From Cytobacillus firmus (GTDB lineage: Bacteria > Bacillota > Bacilli > Bacillales > Cytobacillaceae): a stretch of 64,000 bases of DNA. The stretch's first letter is position 1; the number at the start of each line of letters is the position of its first letter. This document shows, in pieces, positions 24,138-32,940 of the stretch. The notes below the pieces were generated by a model. That model was not told the DNA's origin. It did not search any database and worked only from the letters and a program-made list of their open reading frames with translations. Position numbers and translations under genes: made by a program. The stretch lies in NCBI RefSeq assembly GCF_023657595.1, contig NZ_CP098323.1, positions 1,202,001-1,266,000 on the forward strand. The letters are read 5' to 3'.

Positions 24138-24416
24138 GGCTTTTTTTCGTATAAATTGCTGTTTTTCGCCTTTTAATGTAGCCCGATGATTTCCGCTCCA
24201 GGCTGCTCAGCGAACCGCGGGGCGTGCGGTGAGCCTCCTCGGCGTATGCGCGTCTGCGGGGTTTCACCTGTCCCGCTACTCCCGCAGGACGTTGAATAAG
24301 CTTCCCTGAAAAAACACCGCACGAAGAAAATGCGAGAGCATTTTCGAGGATCTCGCACCTTCCGCTACAATCAACTCATTATATCTGCAAAAAGCAACAA
24401 ACTTTGTGAAAAATGC
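24138..24416 (-). mobile_element. MITE-like repeat, copy C (long form, inverted)
   Basis: 279 bp with terminal inverted repeats GGCTTTTTTTCGTATAAATT (24138 onward) and its partner ending CTTTGTGAAAAATGC. It contains the same 70-bp internal extension as copy A. Flanks TTATTCCT (24130-24137) and TTATTCAT (24417-24424) match at 7 of 8 positions, a probable decayed target duplication. The right end abuts the yheE stop codon. It fills most of the 377-nt gap; the remaining bases show no gene. Confidence 0.75.
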
Positions 24417-24623
24417 TTATTCATACACATGAAATAACATCAATTCATGAATTTGGGATTTCAGGTCCTCCTCCTGTCCGGCAGGATCTCCGGATGTCCA
24501 TTCAATTTTTCCGTCTGGATGATAGATGCCGGTAACTTTTTGCTTTTTGAAGTAAAAAGAAAATGTCCATCCCGGCAATTGTTTGTTTTCATATAAAGGT
24601 TTGAATTGAAAGTGTGTCAGCAT
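24417..24623 (-). CDS. yheE: YheE family protein (DUF5342)
   Basis: A 68-residue protein matching the small B. subtilis YheE family (FQFKPLYENKQLPGWTFSFY ... GIYHPDGKIEWTS ... HELMLFHVYE). Function unknown. The start ATG 24623 has GGAGG at 7 nt; upstream in-frame codons lie before the site. As in B. subtilis it follows the yheC/yheD cluster on the same strand. Its stop codon lies at the edge of the MITE, in the presumed target duplication. Confidence 0.85.
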   Translation of the reverse strand: MLTHFQFKPLYENKQLPGWTFSFYFKKQKVTGIYHPDGKIEWTSGDPAGQEEDLKSQIHELMLFHVYE

Positions 24624-24722
24624 TAGGATTCCTCCAGATGTTGTAATATCCCGTTTAACGTTCCTGAAAAAGGGAATGGAACAGATGTAGAAACATTTTA
24701 ACATTAAAAGGAGGCAAAAAGG

Positions 24723-24893
24723 ATGAAAAGAAACAACAAATTTATGATGTCAGCCATGGCCCTTGGAGCAGCTTATTTAATGAGAAACCCCGAGTCACGC
24801 CAAAAGCTTAAAGACCAGTTTAAATCTTTTGCCGGAAGTGCCTCTAAAAAAAATCGGGTTAAGACAGCGAAAAGCCCTGTAACGACTTATTAA
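24723..24893 (+). CDS. DUF3918/YrzQ-like small protein
   Basis: A 56-residue basic protein: a short hydrophobic N-terminus (MMSAMALGAAYLMRNPESRQ) then a Lys-rich tail. It resembles the small DUF3918 family of bacilli. A strong GGAGG lies 8 nt upstream of ATG 24723. It faces away from yheE and runs toward the end of the ATP-grasp cluster. Function unknown. Confidence 0.65.
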   Translation: MKRNNKFMMSAMALGAAYLMRNPESRQKLKDQFKSFAGSASKKNRVKTAKSPVTTY

Positions 24894-24930
24894 TTCTTTG
24901 TCAGGGACACTTGTAAAAAAATCGCATAGA

Positions 24931-24966
24931 AATAGCCGTGCACGCTGTGGGTGCACGGCTATTTTT
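24931..24966 (+). terminator. Terminator between the small gene and the YheC/D cluster
   Basis: AATAGCCGTGCAC/GTGCACGGCTATT, a 13-bp perfect stem followed by TTTT. It can serve both convergent units. Confidence 0.85.
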
Positions 24967-24975
24967 AGTAGCATT

Positions 24976-26145
24976 CTAGAACCCGGACAATGAGAGAAAT
25001 AAGCGGGTCAGTTCTTCAATTCTTTTTTCTTCTATCCAGGTTTCATCAAAACTCATCGGCTTTGAATTTATTTCATAAATCACATAGTTGCCCTGATCAG
25101 TTAATCCAGCATCAATAGAGTATTCTCCATGAAAACCTTTCGTTTTCTCAAGAAGTTTTCCTGCCTCCGATGCTGCAGTATGAATAAACGCATCATGTTC
25201 TTTTGTGCGGACACTTTCATATGGAATCATCACCCCGCCATTCGGGATGTGGGTTGTAATGTCCTGGTCCTGAGACTGCCTAATGCCAATCCCTGTAACC
25301 GAATAGCTGCCTCCGCTGAAATGGGCTAAGATTCTAAAATCAAATCGCTTGCCTTCTAATTTGGCAGGGCTGATCGCTTTCTGTGCTAAATAAGGTTTAC
25401 CCATCAGGTGAGTCTCCCATTGGCACCAGAAATGTTCAAAATCAGCGTAACTGAATGAATCGTGCAGACCGTTTAATGTGATGCTTTTTTCCAGCCGGAT
25501 TAATTGGTATATTCCTTTGCCTTTGGAACCGTTTGCCGGCTTTAAGTAGATATTATTATATCTGTGGATAAAATCCTTTAGAGGCTTTGGCCCGGTGACA
25601 AGAATGGTTTCAGGAATATAATCCTTTAATGGCGAATGGTCTTTTAATAGCTGGTAAATGTCGAATTTGTCCAGAAAGCCCGGATTGAAAAATGGAATAG
25701 CCTGCTGGTTGAAAATACGGCTTGCTTTATGAAAGGCTTCTGTTTTTTCAAGTTTCCGGAATGGCACCCTGTTGTAGACAAGATGCGGAAGAGGGCACAT
25801 GGCTTCAATCCACTTATCCTGACTGGGAATATAAATATAGCCGTTCACGGAATTATCCTTAAAGTTCTCTGGGGTAAATACATAGGAAACCCCGCTCTTT
25901 TGCAATATGCTATTCTGGAGGGCCTTAAATAAAGGACCATTGCCGGCAATAGCCTGATCCTTTCCTTTTCCGGTAAGAATGCCAATCACCGGTCCCGCAT
26001 TACCGTTCCGCAAGGATAATGAAAAGGAAAGCGAATCTCGTGCTGCCTGCGGGCTAATAATGTTTAAAGGGTGTTGGCTGCTTCCAAGGGTACAACTGCT
26101 GCTGCCGAACCAGGTCCTGCTGGCCCAGTCATAATAAACCTTCAT
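24976..26145 (-). CDS. YheC/YheD-family ATP-grasp protein, fourth in cluster
   Basis: A 389-residue member of the YheC/YheD (endospore coat-associated) ATP-grasp family. The ATP-grasp core occupies about 165-380: LKPANGSKGKGIYQL (glycine-rich ATP loop), GKRFDFRILAHF, and a metal/ATP-binding end with YEINSKPM. The fold implies an ATP-dependent carboxylate-amine ligase, but no substrate is known. The start overlaps the stop of the previous gene (ATGA), so it is translated last in a four-gene operon. Conserved core residues look intact. Confidence 0.8.
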   Translation of the reverse strand: MKVYYDWASRTWFGSSSCTLGSSQHPLNIISPQAARDSLSFSLSLRNGNAGPVIGILTGKGKDQAIAGNGPLFKALQNSILQKSGVSYVFTPENFKDNSVNGYIYIPSQDKWIEAMCPLPHLVYNRVPFRKLEKTEAFHKASRIFNQQAIPFFNPGFLDKFDIYQLLKDHSPLKDYIPETILVTGPKPLKDFIHRYNNIYLKPANGSKGKGIYQLIRLEKSITLNGLHDSFSYADFEHFWCQWETHLMGKPYLAQKAISPAKLEGKRFDFRILAHFSGGSYSVTGIGIRQSQDQDITTHIPNGGVMIPYESVRTKEHDAFIHTAASEAGKLLEKTKGFHGEYSIDAGLTDQGNYVIYEINSKPMSFDETWIEEKRIEELTRLFLSLSGF

Positions 26146-27506
26146 CTCACAATTTCCTGAGGCTTCATAATAGATGCTTCGGCAAGGAAAACGGCGAATG
26201 AAAGTGATAGCTTGCGGGTAAGAAAGTCGAACTCCCTGAGCTGAGGGTGTTTGAATATGGATCTTCCGGGCTTTGAATTTGCTTCAAACAGCCATACATG
26301 GCCATTTCGGTCCAATCCAAAGTCAAAGCCGATTTCACCGATGATACCTTCCATGTTCCGTTCCAGTGCCTTGCTGATATTAAGTGCCGCCTCACTTAAC
26401 TTCGACATTGCCTCTTTTTTTTCTGCATCCGATTCAAATACTTCTTCAAGGACTTTGATTTCACCTCCGCTTTTCACATGAGTTGTAACACTTCCGGGTC
26501 CCGCCATTTTTGCCGCTGCGGCGGTAACTTTCCATTCTCCATTCTCATCTTTATTGGTATGAACCCTGAAATCAATCGCTCTCTGTTCATGACGGAGCAA
26601 ATGAATTCCCTGCTGAACAAGCATCCGGCTTAAACTTCGTCCTGCAAAAACATTCCGCATTAAATTTTCCAAAGTGTTAAACCTTCTCAGCCGATTTTCG
26701 TCCCGAACTCTATATCGGCAATAATAATTCCCATCCCTTTTATCATAAATAATTTGATGAATCCCAAGCCCAAGGCTTCCATTAATAGGCTTCAGGAAAA
26801 CATGGCCATAATCAGCCAGCATTCTTTCAATTACAGAAAAAGAAGAAAAAGGGTGGGTTTCAGGCAGGTAATGACTAATATTATCATCGTTCTGCAGTCT
26901 TTCATAAACATCTAATTTATTAAAGAAACCAGGATTATACCAGGGAATTAAATAGTCTTTCTGAAGGCGGGCGCGAACTTCCTTCAGCTCATTCCTTCTT
27001 TCACTTCTTCGGTTGGGAAGCCGATCATAAACAACATTCGGAAAAGGGACTTCAAAGGTTTCCCAGCCTTCCTCATGATAAAAAAGCCCATGGATGGTTT
27101 CTTTTTCCCAGTTAATTTGCTGGTCACCGAATAAAAACGGAATGGCACCTACCGTTTTTTTGACCGAAAGCAGTTTGGCAAAAAATAGGGTTCGATCCCC
27201 AACCGGCCTTAAAGGAAAAGAGGTGAATCCTGATGTGAAGATACCTACGAGCGGGCCGAGGTACAGAGTACCCTTATTGGCAAATGCATGCAGAGGAATC
27301 TTGAGATCAGGGAAATGCAGTGCTTCGGCAACATCTTTACTTATGATGATGGAGTTCTTCTTTGTCTTCTGGAGTAAGAAAGAAGAATCTGCCGAATGAG
27401 TGCCAAATGCCAGTTTCGTCAAATGAGTATGAAGGTTCAGCTCATTTGGAATATAAACTGTTTTGGAGGCGGAATCGGAAATTTCAATTTGATATTGTTT
27501 TCTCAT
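26142..27506 (-). CDS. yheD: YheD-like ATP-grasp protein, third in cluster
   Basis: A 454-residue protein, the length of B. subtilis YheD (453 aa), a coat-associated protein that forms rings around the forespore. An N-terminal YheC/D-specific region (about 1-200) is followed by the ATP-grasp domain with LKPINGSLGLGIHQI, RAIDFRVHTNKDENG, and FGLDRNGHVWLFEANSKPG. The start ATG 27506 has AAGGAG at 8 nt; the in-frame ATG at 27554 lies in the preceding gene. It overlaps the upstream gene by 23 nt and the downstream one by 4 nt. Assignment as the YheD orthologue is by length. Confidence 0.8.
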   Translation of the reverse strand: MRKQYQIEISDSASKTVYIPNELNLHTHLTKLAFGTHSADSSFLLQKTKKNSIIISKDVAEALHFPDLKIPLHAFANKGTLYLGPLVGIFTSGFTSFPLRPVGDRTLFFAKLLSVKKTVGAIPFLFGDQQINWEKETIHGLFYHEEGWETFEVPFPNVVYDRLPNRRSERRNELKEVRARLQKDYLIPWYNPGFFNKLDVYERLQNDDNISHYLPETHPFSSFSVIERMLADYGHVFLKPINGSLGLGIHQIIYDKRDGNYYCRYRVRDENRLRRFNTLENLMRNVFAGRSLSRMLVQQGIHLLRHEQRAIDFRVHTNKDENGEWKVTAAAAKMAGPGSVTTHVKSGGEIKVLEEVFESDAEKKEAMSKLSEAALNISKALERNMEGIIGEIGFDFGLDRNGHVWLFEANSKPGRSIFKHPQLREFDFLTRKLSLSFAVFLAEASIMKPQEIVR

Positions 27507-28587
27507 GATTCGTTCTCCTTTCCATTTCCTTATTGGCTGCCAGGAATTTGGCATAGAGAAGGGGAGCGGTATATAACTCTTCCTCCTTCTCAGGCTGGCT
27601 GTTCAGGATGGTTTTCCTTCCTGGCTTTGAGTTAATATCCAGAATCCAAATAGAGCCGTTAGTTTCCACTCCGATATCGATTCCCATCTCAAATAGCGGG
27701 GGAAGCTTTCGTTCAAGTGCAGCAGGAAGTGTATCGATAATGTCATAAAGCTCATCGGAAAGAAAACTCTTTAATGAAGGTGGGTATTTAGTGACCCACT
27801 CCTTAAAAGAAATATTGCTGCCGCCAGCGCTTAAGTTGGAGACGATGCCTCCTTTTCTGCCTGTGCGAATGCCCCGGCCCAGCTCCTTCCAGGCACCATT
27901 CCTGTCCTTTTGAAGCAATATTCTTATATCAAAGGGCTGACCGTCCTTGTTTGATAGATTCACATATGGCTGGATGAGGTATTGATGTTTTGCGGTCAAT
28001 TTATTCAACCATCCAGCTGCCTTTTCTTCAGTTTCAAAGCTGCGTGAAACCTGGGCATTCCTTTTATCTGTTTTAACAAGAATATCTTTGCCCGTTTTTT
28101 CAATATAATAGATTCCATGTCCCTGTGACCCGCTTGCCGGTTTTAAAATGCAGGGCTGATTAGTAATGAGGCTGTTTATGAAACTGTCAGCTCCGGTAAA
28201 TGGAGCCGTCTTCAGCAAATAAGGTGATATGTTTGAACAGGAGAGAATTTCATATAATTCAAGCTTATTAGGCAATCCGTAGCCAAGGAATTGGATGTCA
28301 TTTCTTGCCTTTAGCCAATTCACGATGGATATACATTGTTTCGAGCGGGAGTCATTTCTGTAAAAACAGCGATCATAAAGAATCTCTGGCACTGGAAATT
28401 CTGCCGGCTCCCATTCCCCTGAAGAAGGGTTATAGGAATCACCTGCAATCCTTTCTGAAACAGGATTGATATCTGTAGGCACAAACCTGAAGCAATTAAT
28501 GTTATATTCATTAGCTCTCTTCGCCAATTCCGTAAAGTATGGCTGTTCACTCCGTTTGTTTAGAGTCATGATTCCGAATGAAAGCAT
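27484..28587 (-). CDS. yheC: YheC-like ATP-grasp protein, second in cluster
   Basis: A 367-residue protein, close to B. subtilis YheC (363 aa). The ATP-grasp core has LKPASGSQGHGIYYI, QPFDIRILLQKDRNG and MGIDIGVETNGSIWILDINSKPG. The start ATG 28587 follows AAGGAGG at 8 nt and lies 41 nt inside the end of the upstream gene, showing translational coupling. Likely made in the mother cell during sporulation, by homology. Confidence 0.8.
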   Translation of the reverse strand: MLSFGIMTLNKRSEQPYFTELAKRANEYNINCFRFVPTDINPVSERIAGDSYNPSSGEWEPAEFPVPEILYDRCFYRNDSRSKQCISIVNWLKARNDIQFLGYGLPNKLELYEILSCSNISPYLLKTAPFTGADSFINSLITNQPCILKPASGSQGHGIYYIEKTGKDILVKTDKRNAQVSRSFETEEKAAGWLNKLTAKHQYLIQPYVNLSNKDGQPFDIRILLQKDRNGAWKELGRGIRTGRKGGIVSNLSAGGSNISFKEWVTKYPPSLKSFLSDELYDIIDTLPAALERKLPPLFEMGIDIGVETNGSIWILDINSKPGRKTILNSQPEKEEELYTAPLLYAKFLAANKEMERRTNHEKTISN

Positions 28588-29962
28588 TTTGTAGTCCTCC
28601 TTTTTGGATAAATGATAAAGCCGTTGCATATTCGATCAGTGCCTTGGCAGAGGGTCTTATTCTTTTTTCTTTGTCTTCAAAGTTCTTGGAGGGTTTAGAA
28701 TTCACTTCAATGATCCAGAGTTTTCCATTAGAGTCCAATCCAATATCAATCCCGAGTTCTCCAACAAGGCCTTCGCATTTCTGACTGATGATGGTTGCTG
28801 TTTCAACTGCAAGCTCCTTAAATAACGCCAGCTGCTGAACCGCTGTTTTCTGATCAGAGTGCATCGTGAAGATTCTTAGGGGCTTCATAATTTCCCCGCC
28901 TCTTGCAATATTGGAAACAAATTGCTGTTCGGCAGAAATCCTTGCCACTGCAGAAGTGGCCCTCCAGATATCCTGAAAGTTTTTATGGCAGAGCACGCGG
29001 AAATCAAGCTGCCTGTTCTTATAAGTTTGCAGAGGTATGGCCTGCTGTGCCAGAAAAATTGTTTTCTTTTGGTACTGCTTGAACCATTGTGCAAAACGGT
29101 CATAATTTTTGAATGTGAGCGTATTTTCCCTGCCGTTTCCGGTCGATACTTCTGTCATGATTTCTTCGTCCTGTATACTAAGTCTGATAATATTCCGTCC
29201 TTGGCTGCCATGTATGGGCTTAAGGAATATTAACCTGTGTCTGGCCAGCATTTCCTTGATGGTTTGTTCATCCGCAATGGCTGTATCAGGCAGATAGGGA
29301 TGCATATGGTCCTCAGAAAAGAGGAGGTTATGAACTTCCTTTTTCGATAAGAAACGGTCATTAAACATTGGGATGTTAAAGTTTATCAAGTTATTTTTAA
29401 ATGATTGAAAAGCAGAACTTGCTTCAAGCATCCGGGAGTGGATCCGGTTATAAATCACACCAGGCAAAGGAACGGGACGTTTTATCCATTTTCCCTCACG
29501 CAGGCAATAACCCTGCAGCTTTCCTTCAATGCAGTCTCGAAAATGAAATACATAGAAATATCCGCGCAAGCCGGAAACAACTTCATGCAATTCTTCGCAA
29601 AAAGAATGAATTGATCGGAAATCAGGCTCTTCGCCACTTTCATTAAAATCCGTCATCAGTCCAATAACCGGCCCGGCAGTAATAGTAAAGTCCTTTCTGG
29701 AGTAACTGGCGACAAAATGGAGATCTTCCATTGGCAGGCAGCATTCCTGAAAAAGCCGTTCACAGAACATAATTTCATCTTTTGTAATGTTTGCTCCTTC
29801 GATGGTTACCTGAATGGCATGCATGCCGATCCGCAGCAAATGGGGCTTTTGCAAATCAATATTCCAGTAATGTACGAGAGAATGGCTAAGTTGAATGCGA
29901 AATTGATTTTCCTGAAACATTTTTACCGGAACAATCGTAATAGGCAATAAAGAAACTGTCAT
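28547..29962 (-). CDS. YheD-like ATP-grasp protein, first in cluster
   Basis: A 471-residue protein, first of four overlapping YheC/D genes. The ATP-grasp core has LKPIHGSQGRNIIRL, NRQLDFRVLCHKN and LGIDIGLDSNGKLWIIEVNSKP. The N-terminal about 200 residues are the YheC/D-specific region. Start: ATG 29962, with GAGG 7 to 8 nt upstream; an ATG two codons earlier is too close to that site. The 225-nt divergent gap to yheB must hold promoters for both directions, but none could be assigned by eye. B. subtilis has only two such genes here. Confidence 0.8.
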   Translation of the reverse strand: MTVSLLPITIVPVKMFQENQFRIQLSHSLVHYWNIDLQKPHLLRIGMHAIQVTIEGANITKDEIMFCERLFQECCLPMEDLHFVASYSRKDFTITAGPVIGLMTDFNESGEEPDFRSIHSFCEELHEVVSGLRGYFYVFHFRDCIEGKLQGYCLREGKWIKRPVPLPGVIYNRIHSRMLEASSAFQSFKNNLINFNIPMFNDRFLSKKEVHNLLFSEDHMHPYLPDTAIADEQTIKEMLARHRLIFLKPIHGSQGRNIIRLSIQDEEIMTEVSTGNGRENTLTFKNYDRFAQWFKQYQKKTIFLAQQAIPLQTYKNRQLDFRVLCHKNFQDIWRATSAVARISAEQQFVSNIARGGEIMKPLRIFTMHSDQKTAVQQLALFKELAVETATIISQKCEGLVGELGIDIGLDSNGKLWIIEVNSKPSKNFEDKEKRIRPSAKALIEYATALSFIQKGGLQNAFIRNHDSKQTE

Positions 29963-30187
29963 GATCATTCCTCATTTGCTTATCTTAATTTGAGCCTATT
30001 CTGAACAACCTCATGCAGTTTGCAAATTGAATGCTGAATTTATTCCGCAGAATGTGCAAAACTCCCATTGATGAAGTTTTCACTGTATAATGAAAAAATA
30101 GGCAAAAGCTGATACCATATCGTATGTTCTGGGCAATTAAATGGTGCGTCAAGAGGCGCCTGTAACTTAAGGAAGGTAGAGATATCT

Positions 30188-31327
30188 ATGGAAATTGCAA
30201 TGACAATAATATTAATGATGATAATTGGGGCACTCATTGGCGGGTTTACTAACTACCTGGCTATTAAAATGCTCTTTAAACCTTATAATGCCGTGTACAT
30301 AGGTAAATGGAAGGTTCCATTTACCCCTGGGCTGATTCCTAAACGAAGAGATGAAATGGCTGATCAGATGGGAAAGCTGGTTGTTAATCATCTTCTGACA
30401 CCGGAAAGCATTAAGAAAAAGTTCATCAATGATCAATTCTTGCATGATATGACCGGGATTGTTCAGAAAGAGATGGAAACTATCCTGCAATCAGAAAAAT
30501 CAGCAGAGGACATTCTTGCAGCGTTTGGAATCACGGATGGCCAATCGAAAACGGAGTACCGCATAAACTTATTAATTGAGCAGAAATATGAAAAGATTAT
30601 AAGTGAATATCGAGGCCTGCCTCTTAAAAATGTTATTCCTCAGGGCCTGTTGGATAAAGCGGATGAAAAAATTCCGGCTATCAGCTCAATGATCCTTCAA
30701 AAGGGGGTTGATTATTTCTCCAGCATTGAAGGCAAAATGAGGATACAAAGAATGGCTGATGATTTTGTTCGTGAACGCAGCGGCGTGCTCAGCAATATGC
30801 TGCAGATGTTCATGGGCAACATTAATCTTGCGGATAAAATTCAGCCGGAAATTGTTAGGTTTTTAAGTAATGAGGGTACGGCCGACCTGATTACAACCCT
30901 TTTACAAAAAGAGTGGCGTAAAATCCTTGAGATGGAAGCTGCAGTTATTGAAGAGCAGCTCGAAAAGGAACAGATTCTTTCAGTATTAAAGAATATTGCA
31001 CACAGAGTCATAAATCTGGAAAATGTATTTAAAAAGCCTATCTCATCTTTTATGAACCCTTATAGGACAGTACTGATAGAAGAGCTTGCTCCTAAAAGTG
31101 TTCAGATGCTTTCTGATTGGCTTTCAGGAAAGACAGAAATGGTTATGGAACGGCTTCGTCTGGCAGAAATTGTCCGTGAACAGGTCAGCAATTTTTCGGT
31201 TGAAAGATTAGAAGATATGGTCTTTTCCATCATCAAAAGCGAGTTAGCCATGATTACAAACTTAGGTTTTCTGCTTGGGGGTATTATTGGTCTCGTACAG
31301 GGAATCATTGCTATATTGATTAATTAA
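30188..31327 (+). CDS. yheB: YheB family membrane protein (DUF445)
   Basis: A 379-residue DUF445 protein with an N-terminal helix (about 4-25), the conserved GALIGGFTNYLAIKMLFKP and GKWKVPFTPGLIPKRRDEMA, a long helical middle, and a C-terminal membrane helix with LGGIIGLVQGIIAIL. B. subtilis YheB has 377 aa. Function unknown, membrane-anchored. The start ATG 30188 is preceded by AAGGAAGG. It diverges from the ATP-grasp cluster and is followed by yheA, as in B. subtilis. Confidence 0.9.
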   Translation: MEIAMTIILMMIIGALIGGFTNYLAIKMLFKPYNAVYIGKWKVPFTPGLIPKRRDEMADQMGKLVVNHLLTPESIKKKFINDQFLHDMTGIVQKEMETILQSEKSAEDILAAFGITDGQSKTEYRINLLIEQKYEKIISEYRGLPLKNVIPQGLLDKADEKIPAISSMILQKGVDYFSSIEGKMRIQRMADDFVRERSGVLSNMLQMFMGNINLADKIQPEIVRFLSNEGTADLITTLLQKEWRKILEMEAAVIEEQLEKEQILSVLKNIAHRVINLENVFKKPISSFMNPYRTVLIEELAPKSVQMLSDWLSGKTEMVMERLRLAEIVREQVSNFSVERLEDMVFSIIKSELAMITNLGFLLGGIIGLVQGIIAILIN

Positions 31328-31433
31328 AGGGTATCGCCTCGCGTTTACTGTCATAGTTTGTTATAGTGTAGTGGATGTTCGAAACGGAGAGTGAATTGTC
31401 CATTTTGAACAAGAATCGGAAGGAGTGTTTTTA

Positions 31434-31784
31434 ATGGCAGTAAATTTATATGACTCAGCCTATGAATTAGAAAAAGCAGTGCGGGAAAGCGATGAATATA
31501 AGGCTCTAAAGCAGGCATATGATGATGTGAATGCAGATCCGTCTTCAAAAGCAATGTTTGATAACTTCCGCAAAATCCAGATGGAACTTCAGCAAAAACA
31601 AATGATGGGCCAGGATATTACACAGGAAGAAGTAGAACAGGCTCAAAAGACAGTCGCGCTTGTACAGCAGCACGCCCAGATTTCAAAGCTTATGGAAGCA
31701 GAACAGCGCATGAGCATGATGATTGCAGAAATGAACAAAATCATCATGAAGCCTCTTGAAGACCTTTATGGTGCAGCTGAATAA
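31434..31784 (+). CDS. yheA: YheA/YmcA-family protein (UPF0342)
   Basis: A 116-residue, mainly helical protein (MAVNLYDSAYELEKAVRESDEY...) of the YheA subgroup of the YmcA/YlbF family. The related YmcA and YlbF join RicT in a complex that affects RNase Y processing; YheA itself is not characterised. The start ATG 31434 has AAGGAG at about 9 nt, better than the ATG at 31425. Its own terminator follows. Confidence 0.9.
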   Translation: MAVNLYDSAYELEKAVRESDEYKALKQAYDDVNADPSSKAMFDNFRKIQMELQQKQMMGQDITQEEVEQAQKTVALVQQHAQISKLMEAEQRMSMMIAEMNKIIMKPLEDLYGAAE

Positions 31785-31792
31785 TACCATGA

Positions 31793-31828
31793 GAAAACTC
31801 CCGGAAATTGATTCCGGGGTTTTTTTTA
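31793..31828 (+). terminator. Terminator of yheA
   Basis: CTCCCGGAA/TTCCGGGG stem with eight T residues. Confidence 0.85.
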
Positions 31829-31914
31829 TAAGAAAAAAGCATCTTCGTATATTAAACTGAACAAGGTTTGGGTACCTTTATGATAGATATCGATTTAATG
31901 AAAGGGGCAGCACA

Positions 31915-32439
31915 TTGAAAAAAGCCATTTTTTTGGACCGGGACGGCGTTTTGAATGAGGTTCTATCAGACAGGGTGAAATTCGTTAACAAGCCGGAGCA
32001 GTTATATTTACTGGAAGGGGCAGCAGAAGCTGTGGATGAGCTGACCAAAGCCGGTTATGAAATTTTCGTTGTGACCAATCAGGGCGGCGTGGGGCTCGGT
32101 TTTTTGAAAGAAAGGGAGCTAAAGAGAATTCATGAAAGGCTGCAGGAGCTTGTCTCAGCAAAAGGCGGACATATTAAAGAGGTCGCCTATTGCCCTCATA
32201 AGCCGAAAGCAGGCTGTGAATGCCGCAAGCCAAATGCAGGCATGCTGGTGGATTTGGCTGAAAGGCACAATCTTGATCTGACTAAAAGCATTATGGTAGG
32301 CGATCATGAACGGGACATTGAGGCGGGTAAGAAGGCAGGCTGTAAAACTGTTTTTATCGGCTCTGGTCCAACAAGTGCCGATATCCAGGCGTCATCTCTT
32401 CTTGAGGCTGTGGAAGATATATTGGATATGCTTAAATAG
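31915..32439 (+). CDS. GmhB-type HAD-IIIA phosphatase
   Basis: A 174-residue HAD-IIIA hydrolase of the histidinol-phosphatase/heptose-1,7-bisphosphate 7-phosphatase type. Nucleophile motif FLDRDGVLN (Asp-9 and Asp-11), motif II FVVTNQGGVG, the zinc loop CPHKPKAGCECRKPNAGM with three Cys and one His, and motif IV MVGDHERDIEAG are all present. The substrate in a Gram-positive without LPS is uncertain; a sugar bisphosphate is likely. The start is TTG 31915 with AAGGGG at 7 nt. Confidence 0.85.
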   Translation: MKKAIFLDRDGVLNEVLSDRVKFVNKPEQLYLLEGAAEAVDELTKAGYEIFVVTNQGGVGLGFLKERELKRIHERLQELVSAKGGHIKEVAYCPHKPKAGCECRKPNAGMLVDLAERHNLDLTKSIMVGDHERDIEAGKKAGCKTVFIGSGPTSADIQASSLLEAVEDILDMLK

Positions 32440-32445
32440 GGTGAA

Positions 32446-32486
32446 AAGCCGCTTCCGGGATCAGCTGGAAGCGGCATTTTATTTTA
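32446..32486. terminator. Convergent terminator (phosphatase / SASP)
   Basis: GCCGCTTCC/GGAAGCGGC stem followed by ATTTTATTTT. Confidence 0.8.
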
Positions 32487-32505
32487 CTATGATTTCGCTG
32501 AAGGA

Positions 32506-32706
32506 CTATCGTGCTCCGCCAAGCTGCTGCTCAGCCATTTGCACAAGGCGCTTCGTAATTTCTCCGCCTACTGATCCATTTGCTCTTGAAGATGTTTCCG
32601 GGCCAAGGTTCACACCGAATTCTGTTGCAATTTCATACTTCATTTGATCAATTGCCTGACTGACTCCTGATACTAAAAGCTGATTAGAATTGCTGTTTCT
32701 TGCCAT
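32506..32706 (-). CDS. Alpha/beta-type small acid-soluble spore protein
   Basis: A 66-residue SASP paralogue of the gene at 20383-20601. It shares [12 protein letters not shown] and [24 protein letters not shown], differing mainly at the N-terminus ([17 protein letters not shown]). It binds spore DNA. The start ATG 32706 has AAGGAG at 9 nt. B. subtilis also has an SASP gene (sspB) in its yhe region. Confidence 0.95.
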   Translation of the reverse strand: MARNSNSNQLLVSGVSQAIDQMKYEIATEFGVNLGPETSSRANGSVGGEITKRLVQMAEQQLGGAR

Positions 32707-32852
32707 GTAAATCATCTCCTTGGTGTAGTTTTCTTGATTGTTACAATTATAGCTTTAGGAGAGTAAATAAGATTTATTCATAGTTATTTATGGTACTTTA
32801 TGGTATTTTTAAATGTAAGAAATTTGCTGGTATGTCTCCAAATCAGCTTTGA

Positions 32853-32928
32853 GCACATAAAATGGAGCTAAACGCGCACATAAAATTGCTCCTACCGCAC
32901 ATAAAAAGATTCTATCCGCACGGAAATC
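32853..32928. repeat. Short degenerate tandem repeat, 21-23 bp period
   Basis: GCACATAAAA recurs at 32853, 32876 and 32897, and GCAC again at 32918. The units read like GCACATAAAATTGCTCCTACC. The array lies between the SASP gene and the end of ykoC. Confidence 0.65.
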
Positions 32929-32940
32929 AAGAATTGTCTG

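Noticed and set aside
32853-32928. CRISPR array
   Set aside because: Repeats are only about 10 bp, degenerate, with spacers of about 11-13 bp and no cas genes; it is a simple tandem repeat.
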